A stretch of 64,000 nucleotides of DNA from CBDEUK01 sp965250225. GTDB taxonomy: Bacteria; Pseudomonadota; Gammaproteobacteria; Eutrophobiales; Eutrophobiaceae. This document shows, piece after piece, positions 16,381 through 25,747 of this stretch. The DNA lies in contig CBDFNQ010000038.1 in assembly GCA_965250225.1 (NCBI GenBank), positions 186,001-250,000 on the forward strand. The letters run 5' to 3'. Under the pieces are notes generated by a model that saw only the letters and a list, made by a program, of their open reading frames with translations, did no database searches and had not been told where the DNA came from. A program made the translations under genes and the position numbers. Each line of letters begins with the position of its first letter. Position 1 is the first letter of the stretch.

Positions 16381-18636
16381 TTATTTGGTCGTATAGGTAA
16401 AAACCCCATCCCAGTCTTTATCCGGTGCCTTGCTGCGGAATGCCTGAATTCTATCAATGTATAGTTGGTAAAGAGGTCGGCCACCACTGGCATTCAACAG
16501 ATTCAAAAACTGAATCTCGGCCATGTCCCAATTTTGCTCACGATAGTAAACCACCGCCTGCCTATAGAGTTTCAATTCATCTTTAATCGGTTTATCAACA
16601 TCTTCTTTCAGGCAAATGGGTTCATAAATAGTCACCGGCTCATGTTTGCCTTTTACACGAATTCGATCCAGTTCACGGTAAAGATAATCTGGTACAGCCG
16701 CTTTCGTGGTTTCATTAACGATTAATTCAACACCATAACTTTTGGTCTGGCCTTCCAGACGCGCTCCCAGATTGACTGCATCGCCCATTACCGTATAGGC
16801 CTTGCGAAATTCCGAGCCCATATCCCCAACCCGCATGTCTCCTGTATTTAAACCAATGCCAATCCTTAATTCCGGCCAACCCTTTTTGACAAATTCCTTA
16901 TTCATTTCTTTCAATGTGGTCAACATTTCCAGTGCTGCTTCGAGTGCACGTTTGGCATGGTCAGGATGTCGCAATGGTGCGCCCCAAAATGCCATGACCG
17001 CATCACCAATGTATTTATCAATTGTGCCGTGATATTTTTGAATGATATTCGTCATCGGTGTTAAATATTCGTTTAACAGATCGGATAAACCCTGTGCACT
17101 CATGGCCTCAGAAATACTGGTGAAGTCGCGAATATCAGAAAACAACACCGTCAAGTCCCGAACCTCCGCCTCAAGTGTATAACGACCTGGGTCGTTACTC
17201 ATCTCTTCTACTAACTCCGGCGGAATGTACTGACCGAACAAACCTGTAATTTGTTTTTCACCGCGTTTTGTTACAAAAAAACCAAAACTCATATCCAGAA
17301 GGAACATTACGAGGATCATAAGTATTGAAGCAGCAATTGGTATCACAAGATTTATTTGTGTCCAGGCAAAAATATTCAAGGCAAGAATAAGAGCCAATAA
17401 TCCAAACGTAAAAATAGTCGCTGTTTGTGGTGTCAACGTGGGTAAAAGCAAACCCATAAAGATGCCGATAATTACCAGAATCAGTATTTCACCGCCCAAA
17501 GTATAAAACGGTTGTTCCTTCACTCGTTGATCAAATACACCTGAGATTAAATTTGCATGGATTTCAACACCGGGAAATGCGCTTTGTACAGGTGTGTTAC
17601 GCAAATCGAATAAGCCTTTGGCAGATGAACCAACTAGAATTAGTTTTTCATTCAAAACAGCGTTGTCAATTGTTCCGTTAATAACATCGGCTGCTGAGAC
17701 ATATGGAAAACTGTGTTCTTTGCCGCGGTAAGGAACCAGAACATTGGAATTTTCATCGATGGGTATACGGTGATTACCAATTTTGAACGAATCGATATAA
17801 TTGTAATTTGAAAAAAAGGAATAGAGACCATCTTCAAATTCGATTGATTTCTCTTTCAGTAAGTGTCGGATTATGGCAAGTGATAAGGATTCGTAATAGT
17901 TATCTTCAAATTGGTATAGCAAAGGAACTCTACGTACTGAACCATCATCATCCAGGGTTGGGTTAAAATGTCCGGCACTAAAAGCATTGCTGGCAATGGA
18001 CTCTATACTGGCACCATAACCTTCTGCTGATGGTGGAGAAAATTTAAAACCAATAAAATCATCTTTTGAAAATAGCGGTTCAGGTAATGTGCCTGCCTTA
18101 ATGATCTTTTCACCTTTATCAAAACTTCGGAAAAAATAGCCAAGGATGACAGAATTGCCCTTTAAGGTATCAATAAAAAGTTGATCATAATCAAGCGATG
18201 GACGGATAGAGTCCAGATGTTGTGAGAAAAGGGAAATTTCTGAAAACTCATTTCTGGCAAGTTGTTCAAGAATATGTAAACCAGAACTGGTATCTGGTTC
18301 GGCAAACACCACATCAAAGCCAACCACCTCGACATTGTAACGATCAAACAACTGTTTTGTGAGCCCGGCAAGCTTGTTTCGTCCCCAGGGCCAACGGCCT
18401 ATCTCCAATAAACTTTTTTCATCAATGTCGACAATGACAATGCGTTTATCAATAGAATCCTTAGTGCTTAGGATAACTCTGGCATCATAGGCAATGTATT
18501 CGAGTTTATCGATGAAATCCCAGTGAAAATACTGCCCTTTGTCAGTAAACACATGAGCAATAAAAAAGAACAGCAGAAGCATTTCCAGAACTACTAGAGA
18601 GCTCTGTTTTCGTAAGCGCTCCAGAAATCGTTTCAT
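16381..18636 (-). CDS. CHASE2-domain adenylate cyclase
   Basis: 751 residues. N-terminal membrane helix (about 17-34), periplasmic CHASE2 domain (about 40-375, RIVIVDIDEKSLLEIGRWPW), three membrane helices (about 385-455), then a class III cyclase domain (about 490-690). Metal-binding aspartates are in LFSDIRDFT and GDAVMAFWGAP. The Lys in KYIGDAV and the Asp in MGDAVNLG fit ATP rather than GTP as substrate. Predicted product: cAMP. About 60 residues follow the cyclase. It is convergent with the kinase/PP2C/FHA genes and carries the same sensor type, so both outputs may report on related envelope signals. Confidence 0.93.
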   Translation of the reverse strand: MKRFLERLRKQSSLVVLEMLLLFFFIAHVFTDKGQYFHWDFIDKLEYIAYDARVILSTKDSIDKRIVIVDIDEKSLLEIGRWPWGRNKLAGLTKQLFDRYNVEVVGFDVVFAEPDTSSGLHILEQLARNEFSEISLFSQHLDSIRPSLDYDQLFIDTLKGNSVILGYFFRSFDKGEKIIKAGTLPEPLFSKDDFIGFKFSPPSAEGYGASIESIASNAFSAGHFNPTLDDDGSVRRVPLLYQFEDNYYESLSLAIIRHLLKEKSIEFEDGLYSFFSNYNYIDSFKIGNHRIPIDENSNVLVPYRGKEHSFPYVSAADVINGTIDNAVLNEKLILVGSSAKGLFDLRNTPVQSAFPGVEIHANLISGVFDQRVKEQPFYTLGGEILILVIIGIFMGLLLPTLTPQTATIFTFGLLALILALNIFAWTQINLVIPIAASILMILVMFLLDMSFGFFVTKRGEKQITGLFGQYIPPELVEEMSNDPGRYTLEAEVRDLTVLFSDIRDFTSISEAMSAQGLSDLLNEYLTPMTNIIQKYHGTIDKYIGDAVMAFWGAPLRHPDHAKRALEAALEMLTTLKEMNKEFVKKGWPELRIGIGLNTGDMRVGDMGSEFRKAYTVMGDAVNLGARLEGQTKSYGVELIVNETTKAAVPDYLYRELDRIRVKGKHEPVTIYEPICLKEDVDKPIKDELKLYRQAVVYYREQNWDMAEIQFLNLLNASGGRPLYQLYIDRIQAFRSKAPDKDWDGVFTYTTK

Positions 18637-18729
18637 AGTAAATCAATCATTAGTATTAGATTTGTAAGTATTGAATGAAATGATTAAAACTGCAACAATA
18701 TTAAATGCTTATTCATAAACCTTCATGAA

Positions 18730-19368
18730 TTATATGTAAAGTTTCTTATCACGCCACTCACACAAATCCCTAATGATGCACTCACAACATTTCGGTTTTC
18801 GTGCAATGCATGTATAGCGACCATGTAAAATCAACCAATGGTGCGCATCTTGTTTGAACTCGTCCGGAATAAATTTCAGTAGCTTTTTTTCAACCTCAAT
18901 AACATTTTTGCCCGGAGCAATGCCAGTTCGATTCGAAATACGAAAAATATGTGTGTCTACGGCAATCGTTGGATGTCCAAAGGCCGTATTTAAAATCACA
19001 TTGGCAGTTTTTCTACCAACCCCGGCTAACACCTCAAGCGACTCACGATCATCTGGCACTTGGCTATGATGTTGTTCGATCAAAATCTGACAGGTTTTGA
19101 TGATGTTCTCTGCCTTGGCGTTATATAACCCAATTGTTTTGATATATTTCTTCAAGCCTTTTAACCCAAGTTTCAAAATCGACTCGGGTGTGTTGGCAAC
19201 CGCATAGAGTTTTTTTGTTGCCTTGTTCACTCCAACATCCGTTGCCTGCGCTGATAATATAACCGCGACCAGCAATTCAAATGAGGATGAATACTGAAGT
19301 TCAGTCGTTGGATTGGGATTATTATTTTTGAGTGTCTCAAGAATTTTAATGCGTTTGGATTTATTCAC
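18730..19368 (-). CDS. nth: Endonuclease III
   Basis: 212 residues, full length. Base-excision repair glycosylase/AP lyase for oxidised pyrimidines. The helix-hairpin-helix motif EVLAGVGRKTANVIL contains the catalytic lysine, and VDTHIFRISNR holds the catalytic aspartate. The C-terminal cluster loop has C-x6-C-x2-C-x5-C for the 4Fe-4S centre. Divergent from the outer-membrane barrel gene; the perfect FNR box at 19419-19432 lies between them, 50 bases upstream of this start. Confidence 0.97.
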   Translation of the reverse strand: MNKSKRIKILETLKNNNPNPTTELQYSSSFELLVAVILSAQATDVGVNKATKKLYAVANTPESILKLGLKGLKKYIKTIGLYNAKAENIIKTCQILIEQHHSQVPDDRESLEVLAGVGRKTANVILNTAFGHPTIAVDTHIFRISNRTGIAPGKNVIEVEKKLLKFIPDEFKQDAHHWLILHGRYTCIARKPKCCECIIRDLCEWRDKKLYI

Positions 19369-19418
19369 AGAATAGATTTCTTAAATTTATTCGAGGCACC
19401 ATGTTTATATGTATTGAA

Positions 19419-19432
19419 TTGATATATATCAA
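19419..19432. promoter_or_regulatory. Perfect FNR/ANR binding site
   Basis: TTGATATATATCAA matches the FNR consensus TTGAT-N4-ATCAA at every defined base. It sits between nth and the barrel gene, about 120 bases upstream of the GTG start of the barrel gene, where it could activate that promoter under low oxygen. It could also affect nth. Confidence 0.8.
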
Positions 19433-19551
19433 TTTACTGAATCCTATTATGTATTAATCTGCTCTTAGCCAATAGTTTAAAATTCTGGCAAGAACTTTGC
19501 ACGGCAAATTTAATTCTCGATATTACACGATTATAGGGAGTTTCAGCTATT

Positions 19552-20859
19552 GTGAAAAAACATGCTTTGGTTATCCTCAAGATTGCCTGCGCCACTCTAT
19601 TTATTATCCCGTTTTCTCCCGCTCACGCCGAAGACGATTTCGGGGCAGCCCTCTCTGAAGGCAAGTTTGATTTCTCTGCCCGATATCGCTATGAACATGT
19701 CGATGATAATATCGCCATGGATCAGGCCAATGCCTCCACTATCAGAACGACGTTGGGCTATAAAACAGGCACATTCTATGGTTTTGGTGGACGTCTCCTG
19801 CTTCAGGATGTGAGAGATGTATTTGAAGATGATTTTAATGACGCTACCGGCCGTCCAGGTGCAAAAACACAATTTGCAGTCGTAGCCGACCCGTCAGATA
19901 CTGATTTTATTGAGGGCTATATGAGTTTCGATGAACTCGATAACACGATCTTCAAAGCTGGACGTCAAATCATTACTTACCGTACAGCACCTTTTCATCG
20001 CTTTATGGGCACCGTGTTATGGCGCCAAAACTGGCAAAACCATGACGCTATTACTGTGCAAAATAAATCATTAGCCCATACCACAATTCACTATGCCTAT
20101 TCCTGGAACGTAAACCGAATATTTACCGAAGAGGCCGCGACCAGCGTAAAGAGAAATTTTGATAGCGATTCCCATTTTGTCAATGTTCAATACGATGGCT
20201 TATCGTTTGAAAAGCTACAAGCAACGTTGGAAGGCTATGCTTACTTTCTGGATTTTGATAATTCCGCAACAAATTCTACTGAAACGGTTGGTGCTCGACT
20301 GAGTGGAGGTATTCCGGTGACGGATAGTAGCAAAGCGATTTTCACCGTCGAATATGCCATGCAGGATGATTATGGCAGTAACACCGCCAGTGTCGATGAA
20401 GATTATTTTCTCGGTGAAATCGGAGGTAAATTTAAATTTGATACCCCACTCAGTTCCCTGTCGATCAAGTTCAGTTATGAATTACTGGAAGGCAATGGAA
20501 TGACCAGTTTCAGAACACCTCTGGCAACGGGTCATGCGTTTCAAGGCTGGACCGATCGTTTCCTGACGACACCAGCGGATGGTATCGAAGACTTTTACAT
20601 AACTGCCGTTGCAACACTGTGGGGCGCGAAATTTATCGTATCCTACCATGACATTAATGCTGATAATCTGGGATACGATTACGGAGAAGAACTTGATCTA
20701 CTGCTAACAAAGACCTTTAAAGAACATTACACCTTTGGCATCAAGTATGGCGTCTTTAGCGCCGATCGTAATACAGCAAATATTGCAAATAATGGATCTG
20801 GATCAGGCCTAACCAATGACGTCAGTAAAATCTGGGCCTGGACACAAATAAAATTCTGA
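19552..20859 (+). CDS. Outer-membrane beta-barrel channel (alginate-export/porin-like)
   Basis: 435 residues from a GTG start with TAGGGAG about 11 bases upstream. Signal peptide about 1-26 (ending AHAED). The mature protein alternates short aromatic-rich strands (SARYRYEH, TIHYAYSWN, FKFSYELLEG) and ends in Phe (WAWTQIKF), the hallmark of barrels inserted by BAM. It resembles proteins filed under alginate export or general porins, but the solute is unknown. A perfect FNR box upstream and the FNR gene and respiratory operon alongside suggest induction under oxygen limitation, perhaps to admit an electron acceptor. That link is inference. Confidence 0.75.
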   Translation: MKKHALVILKIACATLFIIPFSPAHAEDDFGAALSEGKFDFSARYRYEHVDDNIAMDQANASTIRTTLGYKTGTFYGFGGRLLLQDVRDVFEDDFNDATGRPGAKTQFAVVADPSDTDFIEGYMSFDELDNTIFKAGRQIITYRTAPFHRFMGTVLWRQNWQNHDAITVQNKSLAHTTIHYAYSWNVNRIFTEEAATSVKRNFDSDSHFVNVQYDGLSFEKLQATLEGYAYFLDFDNSATNSTETVGARLSGGIPVTDSSKAIFTVEYAMQDDYGSNTASVDEDYFLGEIGGKFKFDTPLSSLSIKFSYELLEGNGMTSFRTPLATGHAFQGWTDRFLTTPADGIEDFYITAVATLWGAKFIVSYHDINADNLGYDYGEELDLLLTKTFKEHYTFGIKYGVFSADRNTANIANNGSGSGLTNDVSKIWAWTQIKF

Positions 20860-21066
20860 TCCTTCGTTTTGGCACCATGTCGGTATTACCTAATAGTGCT
20901 AAAACGCTCATATCATAAATACATTCAACTAATACATCTTATCAACTGGCAGTACATTGTTGATTATTTAGTCCTAACAGTACTTTTTAAGCATATATAT
21001 CTATCTATCTATATATTAGATATCATAGATAGAAGACACTTTACAGGACTAACGAGCAAAATTACG

Positions 21067-21801
21067 TTGGCATACCCGGTCATAAACATTGCCACAATCA
21101 AGGCATCATGTAGCAATTGTAATTTGCAAGAAATTTGTGTGCCCAGAGGATTGGGCAAGCAGGGCCTGGAGGAACTTGATCGCCTCGTTCAAAAATCAAA
21201 ATTGTTACATAAAGGTGACTTTCTATTTCGATCTGGCGAGGAATTCAAAGCACTTTATGCTGTTAAATTAGGTTCTGTGAAAATTTATATTATCGATAAA
21301 CAGGGAGTAGAACAGATAGTCGGTTTTTACTTCCCTGGTGAAATACTGGGTTTGGATGGGATAGAACACCATAAACATTCCTGCTATGCCTCTGCTATGG
21401 AAACATCAAGTCTCTGTCCTATTCCTTATTCAGACTTTAGTGAAGTGTGTTTGCGTGTCCCTGACTTTCAAGAACAAATGTTCCGCTTATTAAGCAAGGA
21501 ATTCACTCACGAAAATAAAATGTTACTATCCATTAACAATAAGAATTCAGAGGAAAAAATAGCAACATTTTTATCCAGTCTGGCTTTTCGCTTCAAAAAA
21601 CTGGGATATTCTGATAAGGAATTTTATCTTCCTATGTCTAGACAAGAAATTGGTAACTATCTAGGTTTGAGAATAGAAACAGTAAGTCGTGTATTTACAA
21701 AATTTCAGAAGAAAGAATTGATTGAGCTACAAAAAAAATTGATTACGATAAAAGATAATGCACTACTTGAGGATGTTTGCACTGGTAGTTCCCGACTTTG
21801 A
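21067..21801 (+). CDS. fnr: FNR/ANR-type oxygen-sensing transcription regulator
   Basis: 244 residues from TTG 21067. The start was chosen because it places the iron-sulfur cysteines at 15, 18, 24 and 117, each exactly five less than E. coli FNR 20, 23, 29 and 122. The frame is open upstream but that sequence looks non-coding. A cNMP-binding-like beta roll is followed by a dimer helix and the helix-turn-helix EIGNYLGLRIETVSR, nearly that of FNR. The Glu and Arg that read TTGAT are present. It should hold an oxygen-labile 4Fe-4S cluster and bind the two perfect boxes found in this window. Confidence 0.9.
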   Translation: MAYPVINIATIKASCSNCNLQEICVPRGLGKQGLEELDRLVQKSKLLHKGDFLFRSGEEFKALYAVKLGSVKIYIIDKQGVEQIVGFYFPGEILGLDGIEHHKHSCYASAMETSSLCPIPYSDFSEVCLRVPDFQEQMFRLLSKEFTHENKMLLSINNKNSEEKIATFLSSLAFRFKKLGYSDKEFYLPMSRQEIGNYLGLRIETVSRVFTKFQKKELIELQKKLITIKDNALLEDVCTGSSRL

Positions 21802-21980
21802 ATCTCTACAAAAAAACCGCTTTATTACCTGATGAAGAACAGCACCAGGAAAAAATAAAAACAGTGTGTCTACGATTACATTTTGTAAAAATACACTTTG
21901 AGGATATTGATCGAGCTTCGAGCAAAAAATATATTCAGAATATAAGCAAATCATTGTCCAGGTTTGACTCAATTATAAAT

Positions 21981-22598
21981 TTAGACAAGCACCTTATTAT
22001 CAGTTTTATCATTGGACGATATCGTTTGTTGATAGCATGACGAAATCAACACTGCTTTAGGTTCCACGATACACGCCTCACGACACAATCCACATCCTGT
22101 ACAAAATTCTGGATCAATAGACGGTTTTGTCATATCCCATTTCAGTGCGCCTGGAATCGGACAAGACGATTCACACGCCCCACATTCGGGACCACTGTAT
22201 GGCAAACAAGTTTGTGGGTTAATTTCAGCTCTTGCAAGCTTTGCTAAAGGCAGGTCTTCTTCCTCTTCTTTTTCCGGTAAATATAACGCCATGGGTTCGC
22301 AGGCGTTGACACAGGGCCAGTCTTCACAAAGATGGCATCCTTTGTTTAACAAATCCATGGCCGGCGTGCCCATAACCTGTGCACCCAGCCGACCTTCTAA
22401 TTTAAAAATGACATCATGAGGACAAGCCTCTATACATTTATCACAACGAGTACAGGCGAGTAAAAATTCCAGTTCATCTAATGCATAAGGGGGTCTTATC
22501 CAATGACTAGCTTGCATATTCACATGACTATCAACAACCTGTACCGCTGTCTTGGTGGCGTTATCAACGATGGTTTTAAAAAAGCCGCGCCTGTCCAT
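21981..22598 (-). CDS. NapG/NapF-like 4Fe-4S ferredoxin
   Basis: 205 residues, last gene of the respiratory operon. It begins MDRRGFFK, a weak twin-arginine-like start, and carries four cysteine blocks for about four 4Fe-4S clusters: CTRCDKCIEACP, CHLCEDWPCVNACEP, CGACESSCP and CTGCGLCREAC. Such proteins pass electrons between quinol dehydrogenase subunits and a terminal reductase. It starts 2 bases after the stop of the NapH/NosR-like gene. Whether it is exported (NapG-type) or cytoplasmic (NapF-type) is not clear from the short N-terminus. Confidence 0.8.
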   Translation of the reverse strand: MDRRGFFKTIVDNATKTAVQVVDSHVNMQASHWIRPPYALDELEFLLACTRCDKCIEACPHDVIFKLEGRLGAQVMGTPAMDLLNKGCHLCEDWPCVNACEPMALYLPEKEEEEDLPLAKLARAEINPQTCLPYSGPECGACESSCPIPGALKWDMTKPSIDPEFCTGCGLCREACIVEPKAVLISSCYQQTISSNDKTDNKVLV

Positions 22599-22600
22599 AA

Positions 22601-24121
22601 CTACATTCTCATAACCATGGGCTGGCTTAATAAGTACACATGAAACGTCGTGATCACAATAACAAAAAGTATCATCGGTAACAGTTGCCAGTTTTGTATT
22701 TTCAGAAGATTATTTCCCCGATGCTGAATAATTTTAAGCCCTATCCAGAAACCAAATACCATTAAACCTGCCTGCAAGGCAAATAATATATCTTGTGGAA
22801 TTAACATTTCCATGTGGCGCATGTGTTTCTCCATCATCGTTAATGGTTGTGTATTATTTCCGAATGGATTGCTTATCAAAGATATGGAATTAGTATTCTC
22901 TCTTAATAAGTGATTGAGGTTATGCGCCAGATGATAGGCAAAGGCTAATGGTAGTGAAACAAAAGCAAATTCTGAAAATAATTTTTTAATCCCCAGCTTT
23001 GTCCCTGTGATAATTTTGGTGATAAAAATAAATATAAAATACACCAGCAATATTAGTAACACACTGATAAAAATCAGGAATGTAAAACTCAACAATATTT
23101 GTCCAGAATCTTGTATGAAATATGCGGTTTTACTTAACCAGCTTTCAAAAAATGACATCATTGAAATACCATGAAATCCGGTCAATGCAAGCAGTATCAG
23201 CATAAACCAGGCTTCATCCCAATGTGGTCGGGCATCTTGTATTGCTTCTTTTGCGTGTGAACGGAATCGCCAGGCGACGTTCTGATCAGGACAGCTCTGG
23301 GTACAATTGCCACAGGAAACACAATACGTATTATGCCTGAGCTTGCCCATCACCAGATGAGTCGGACAAGGTTCTACCGTCTCCGACCCATGGTAACAAT
23401 CGAGAGTGGTGCAATTAGCACAGATATCAGGGTCAATCGGTCTAAGTTCTACCGGAGCCAACTGTGAATAAAATCCTATCGTGCGTCCAACCGGGCAAAA
23501 GTAGCGGCAAAAAGCTTTACCTTCATAGATGGCGAGTGAAACAGTTGCCATGACCACCATTAATAATGCCAGCACACTCGTTAGATACGGATTGGTGGTT
23601 ACACCCACACCCAGTTCCAGCCAGGTAAGGAGAATTAGCAAGATGATCGCTGGCCAGACATTGCGTAGCCAACGAGGCACTTTCAGATTGAGGCTATTAT
23701 TAGGATGCGCTCGTCGCCAAAGTTTTCTACGTACCAACCAACTTGCCAAAGTGTCCCAGGGACAAACCGCACACCATGCCGAACCAATAAAGAATACAGA
23801 GACGATTAATCCAGCCCACCATATATTCCAGGTTAACACGGTTGCAATATTGCGTTCAGCAATGGGTGAACCAAACAAACCGGCCAGTATCACCAGCAAG
23901 AACAAACACACCACCATTAATTTCAATAACAATAATGGCCAGACATTGTTTGTCATGAATTTTACCAGTGGCGCTATCGTGGATAATTCTGCAAAACTGA
24001 AGCTACGTGAGATCATTTTTACATTTGGTGAGATGATCAAAACACGCCCGCTCAACAGAAACATGCTGATAAAAATAAACAGGCTCCACTCAACCGGTAA
24101 ACCAGGATGGGTCATTGTCAT
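22601..24121 (-). CDS. Membrane polyferredoxin of the NapH/NosR type, large form
   Basis: 506 residues with about eight to ten hydrophobic segments. Cysteine motifs near membrane edges read AWCAVCPWD and FCRYFCPVG, and a soluble pair of clusters sits at CANCTTLDCYHG, CVSCGNCTQSCP. This resembles the C-terminal half of NosR and enlarged NapH proteins that oxidise quinol and pass electrons outward. A His-rich patch (MEKHMRHMEM) lies near the C-terminus. Its start overlaps the stop of the upstream exported-protein gene by 4 bases (ATGA). It is the second NapH-like protein of this operon, so electron entry is duplicated. Confidence 0.8.
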   Translation of the reverse strand: MTMTHPGLPVEWSLFIFISMFLLSGRVLIISPNVKMISRSFSFAELSTIAPLVKFMTNNVWPLLLLKLMVVCLFLLVILAGLFGSPIAERNIATVLTWNIWWAGLIVSVFFIGSAWCAVCPWDTLASWLVRRKLWRRAHPNNSLNLKVPRWLRNVWPAIILLILLTWLELGVGVTTNPYLTSVLALLMVVMATVSLAIYEGKAFCRYFCPVGRTIGFYSQLAPVELRPIDPDICANCTTLDCYHGSETVEPCPTHLVMGKLRHNTYCVSCGNCTQSCPDQNVAWRFRSHAKEAIQDARPHWDEAWFMLILLALTGFHGISMMSFFESWLSKTAYFIQDSGQILLSFTFLIFISVLLILLVYFIFIFITKIITGTKLGIKKLFSEFAFVSLPLAFAYHLAHNLNHLLRENTNSISLISNPFGNNTQPLTMMEKHMRHMEMLIPQDILFALQAGLMVFGFWIGLKIIQHRGNNLLKIQNWQLLPMILFVIVITTFHVYLLSQPMVMRM

Positions 24122-24729
24122 GGCGTGTCACTCTGATGCGCGCTTCTAATCTTTGCCAGCTCCAGTTTTTTACGTTGTGCAATGTTGACACCAAACAGGA
24201 CAAACAGAATGACAGCAATCGCTATCCCCAGTGGACCGAATGAACTCGGGTCTCCAATACGCAAGGGGAAATCAATTTGATAGGGTGCGCCATCCGATTC
24301 AAATTCAGCACGTACGATGTAATTCCCGGCTTCATGAAACTCAAAACCCTGTCGGAAAACATTATCGTCAACATCCTGTACTCCCAGAAGTATTTCCTGA
24401 TCATTGAACCAGGAATCACTACGGACCTTAAAAGTCACTTTTCCCTGGAAAGGATCACCATTATCAATACGTGATGCATATAAATTGACACGACCTGGTT
24501 CATTCGGAGAAGGAAACGCTGGAAAGGCCATATAGGTAACATAATAATCCCCAATCTGTGTTTCAACCTGCATACTGGGTGGGGTCGTTGAATCTTCATT
24601 CAAACTATACGATGGCCGACCCAGTACATGGTGTGCTTGTACTGGCACACTAACAAGAAGTACAAAAAACAGACTGAGTGAATTAGAGAAAACGCGGGAA
24701 CTCATTATTTGATTAAAACTAGAAAACAT
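24118..24729 (-). CDS. Exported membrane-anchored protein, FixH-like
   Basis: 203 residues from ATG 24729; another ATG eight codons in gives a cleaner signal peptide (ending VPVQA, followed by HH). A beta-sheet-rich periplasmic region contains YVTYMAFPAFP and GKVTFKVRSDSWF. A C-terminal helix (LGIAIAVILFVLFGVNI) with a basic tail follows. The fold pattern resembles FixH-like periplasmic domains, some of which help deliver copper or assemble oxidases. I cannot assign a function. Placement between a cytochrome c gene and a polyferredoxin gene suggests an assembly role for this operon. Confidence 0.6.
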   Translation of the reverse strand: MFSSFNQIMSSRVFSNSLSLFFVLLVSVPVQAHHVLGRPSYSLNEDSTTPPSMQVETQIGDYYVTYMAFPAFPSPNEPGRVNLYASRIDNGDPFQGKVTFKVRSDSWFNDQEILLGVQDVDDNVFRQGFEFHEAGNYIVRAEFESDGAPYQIDFPLRIGDPSSFGPLGIAIAVILFVLFGVNIAQRKKLELAKIRSAHQSDTP

Positions 24730-24776
24730 AATTTTATGATTTTCTGTTCGTCCCAAGTTGTCCGTGGTTAAATTCC

Positions 24777-25085
24777 CTATAACGATAATATCCAGTTAAC
24801 CAGTGTTTCAATGTCCTCATCACTGACTGCCGCATTAGGAGGCATCGGAATTTCACCCCAGGCACCAGCACCGCCAGATTTTACCTTTGTAGCTAATGTC
24901 GCGGCAGCACCATCATCATCTTTATATTTTGCTGCAACATCCTTAAAGGATGGACCAACGATTTTGTTGTCTACAGAATGACAAGCAAGACAATTTTTGC
25001 TTTTTGCAAGTGCTTCATCTGCCATCACATTTTGTGTTGCGAACAACATCAAAGCAGAAACAAATAAAATTTTAAATTTAAACAT
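24777..25085 (-). CDS. Monohaem class I cytochrome c (c551/c552-like)
   Basis: 102 residues from ATG 25085, chosen because ACAGGAGA stands about 7 bases upstream. Signal peptide about 1-23 (ending NVMADE). Mature part: CLACH haem site near residue 31, KIVGPSFKDVA after it, and MPPNAAVSDED with the distal Met, as in periplasmic c551/c552 electron carriers. It probably feeds electrons to or from the molybdoenzyme in the periplasm. Embedded in the operon between the napG-like gene and the FixH-like gene. Confidence 0.9.
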   Translation of the reverse strand: MFKFKILFVSALMLFATQNVMADEALAKSKNCLACHSVDNKIVGPSFKDVAAKYKDDDGAAATLATKVKSGGAGAWGEIPMPPNAAVSDEDIETLVNWILSL

Positions 25086-25109
25086 TGGTGAATCTCCTGT
25101 TTTAGTCAA

Positions 25110-25718
25110 TTAAATATTATGCCTAGTGACAGTACCGGCAGTTCGTTCAACAATTTCTATGGGTAAGCTGGGATGTGGACAGACCTCGACACACAAACCA
25201 CAACCGACACAACCATCTTTTACGACCGGTCTATATATATTAGCAAAATCAAAATCTATCGCATCCTCTCCAAGCGGACAGACAACAACACAGGCACCAC
25301 AAATACCTTTATCCGCCCAGGGATAACAGGCGGTACGATCTATCTGTGCAATACCCATGTCCACTTTTTGACGCTCAACTTTAGTTAAGGCCTCCGTTGG
25401 GCACGCATCCATACATTTGCCACACAAAGTACAGGCCTTCTCTTCCGGGTCTATATAGGGCGTATTGACTTCATACCCACCTTGTCGTTTATTAAATTTA
25501 ATGCATTGTGGCGGACATATCTCTCCACATAAACCACAACCAATACATGCTTCTATAAAGGCATGATCATCCGCCAATGCGCCAGGCGGTTTAAGTTTTG
25601 TCCCTTTGTGTGGTTCTTCTTCCGGTGCAAGCAAACGAGCCAACCCATAAGGAGCACATCCTGTTGCTACTACGCCAGTAGTTAATGTAGCTTGCTGTAA
25701 AAATTTTCGACGCCGCAT
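25110..25718 (-). CDS. napG: Twin-arginine exported ferredoxin NapG
   Basis: 202 residues. MRRRKFLQQATL is a twin-arginine signal, and the mature protein has four 4Fe-4S motifs (CIGCGLCGEICP, CTLCGKCMDACP, CGACVVVCP, CVGCGLCVEVCP). In Nap systems NapG sits on the periplasmic side and, with membrane NapH, moves electrons from quinol to the reductase. It follows napH by 29 bases. A Cys right after the signal (ATGCAP) might even be lipidated, which is unusual; that is speculative. Confidence 0.85.
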   Translation of the reverse strand: MRRRKFLQQATLTTGVVATGCAPYGLARLLAPEEEPHKGTKLKPPGALADDHAFIEACIGCGLCGEICPPQCIKFNKRQGGYEVNTPYIDPEEKACTLCGKCMDACPTEALTKVERQKVDMGIAQIDRTACYPWADKGICGACVVVCPLGEDAIDFDFANIYRPVVKDGCVGCGLCVEVCPHPSLPIEIVERTAGTVTRHNI

Positions 25719-25747
25719 TAATCAGCACTCATTTTTTGTTGCAAGCT

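Noticed and set aside
20869..21066. Longer N-terminus for the FNR protein
   Set aside because: The upstream reading is hydrophobic and repetitive (ATCTATCTATCTATA) and would move the iron-sulfur cysteines 66 residues inward. TTG 21067 keeps exact E. coli spacing.
21798..22040. 80-codon frame after fnr
   Set aside because: Overlaps the end of the ferredoxin gene on the other strand, with no motif and no ribosome site.
23529..24149. 206-codon plus-strand frame opposite the polyferredoxin gene
   Set aside because: Antisense shadow; composition mirrors the membrane segments of the real gene.
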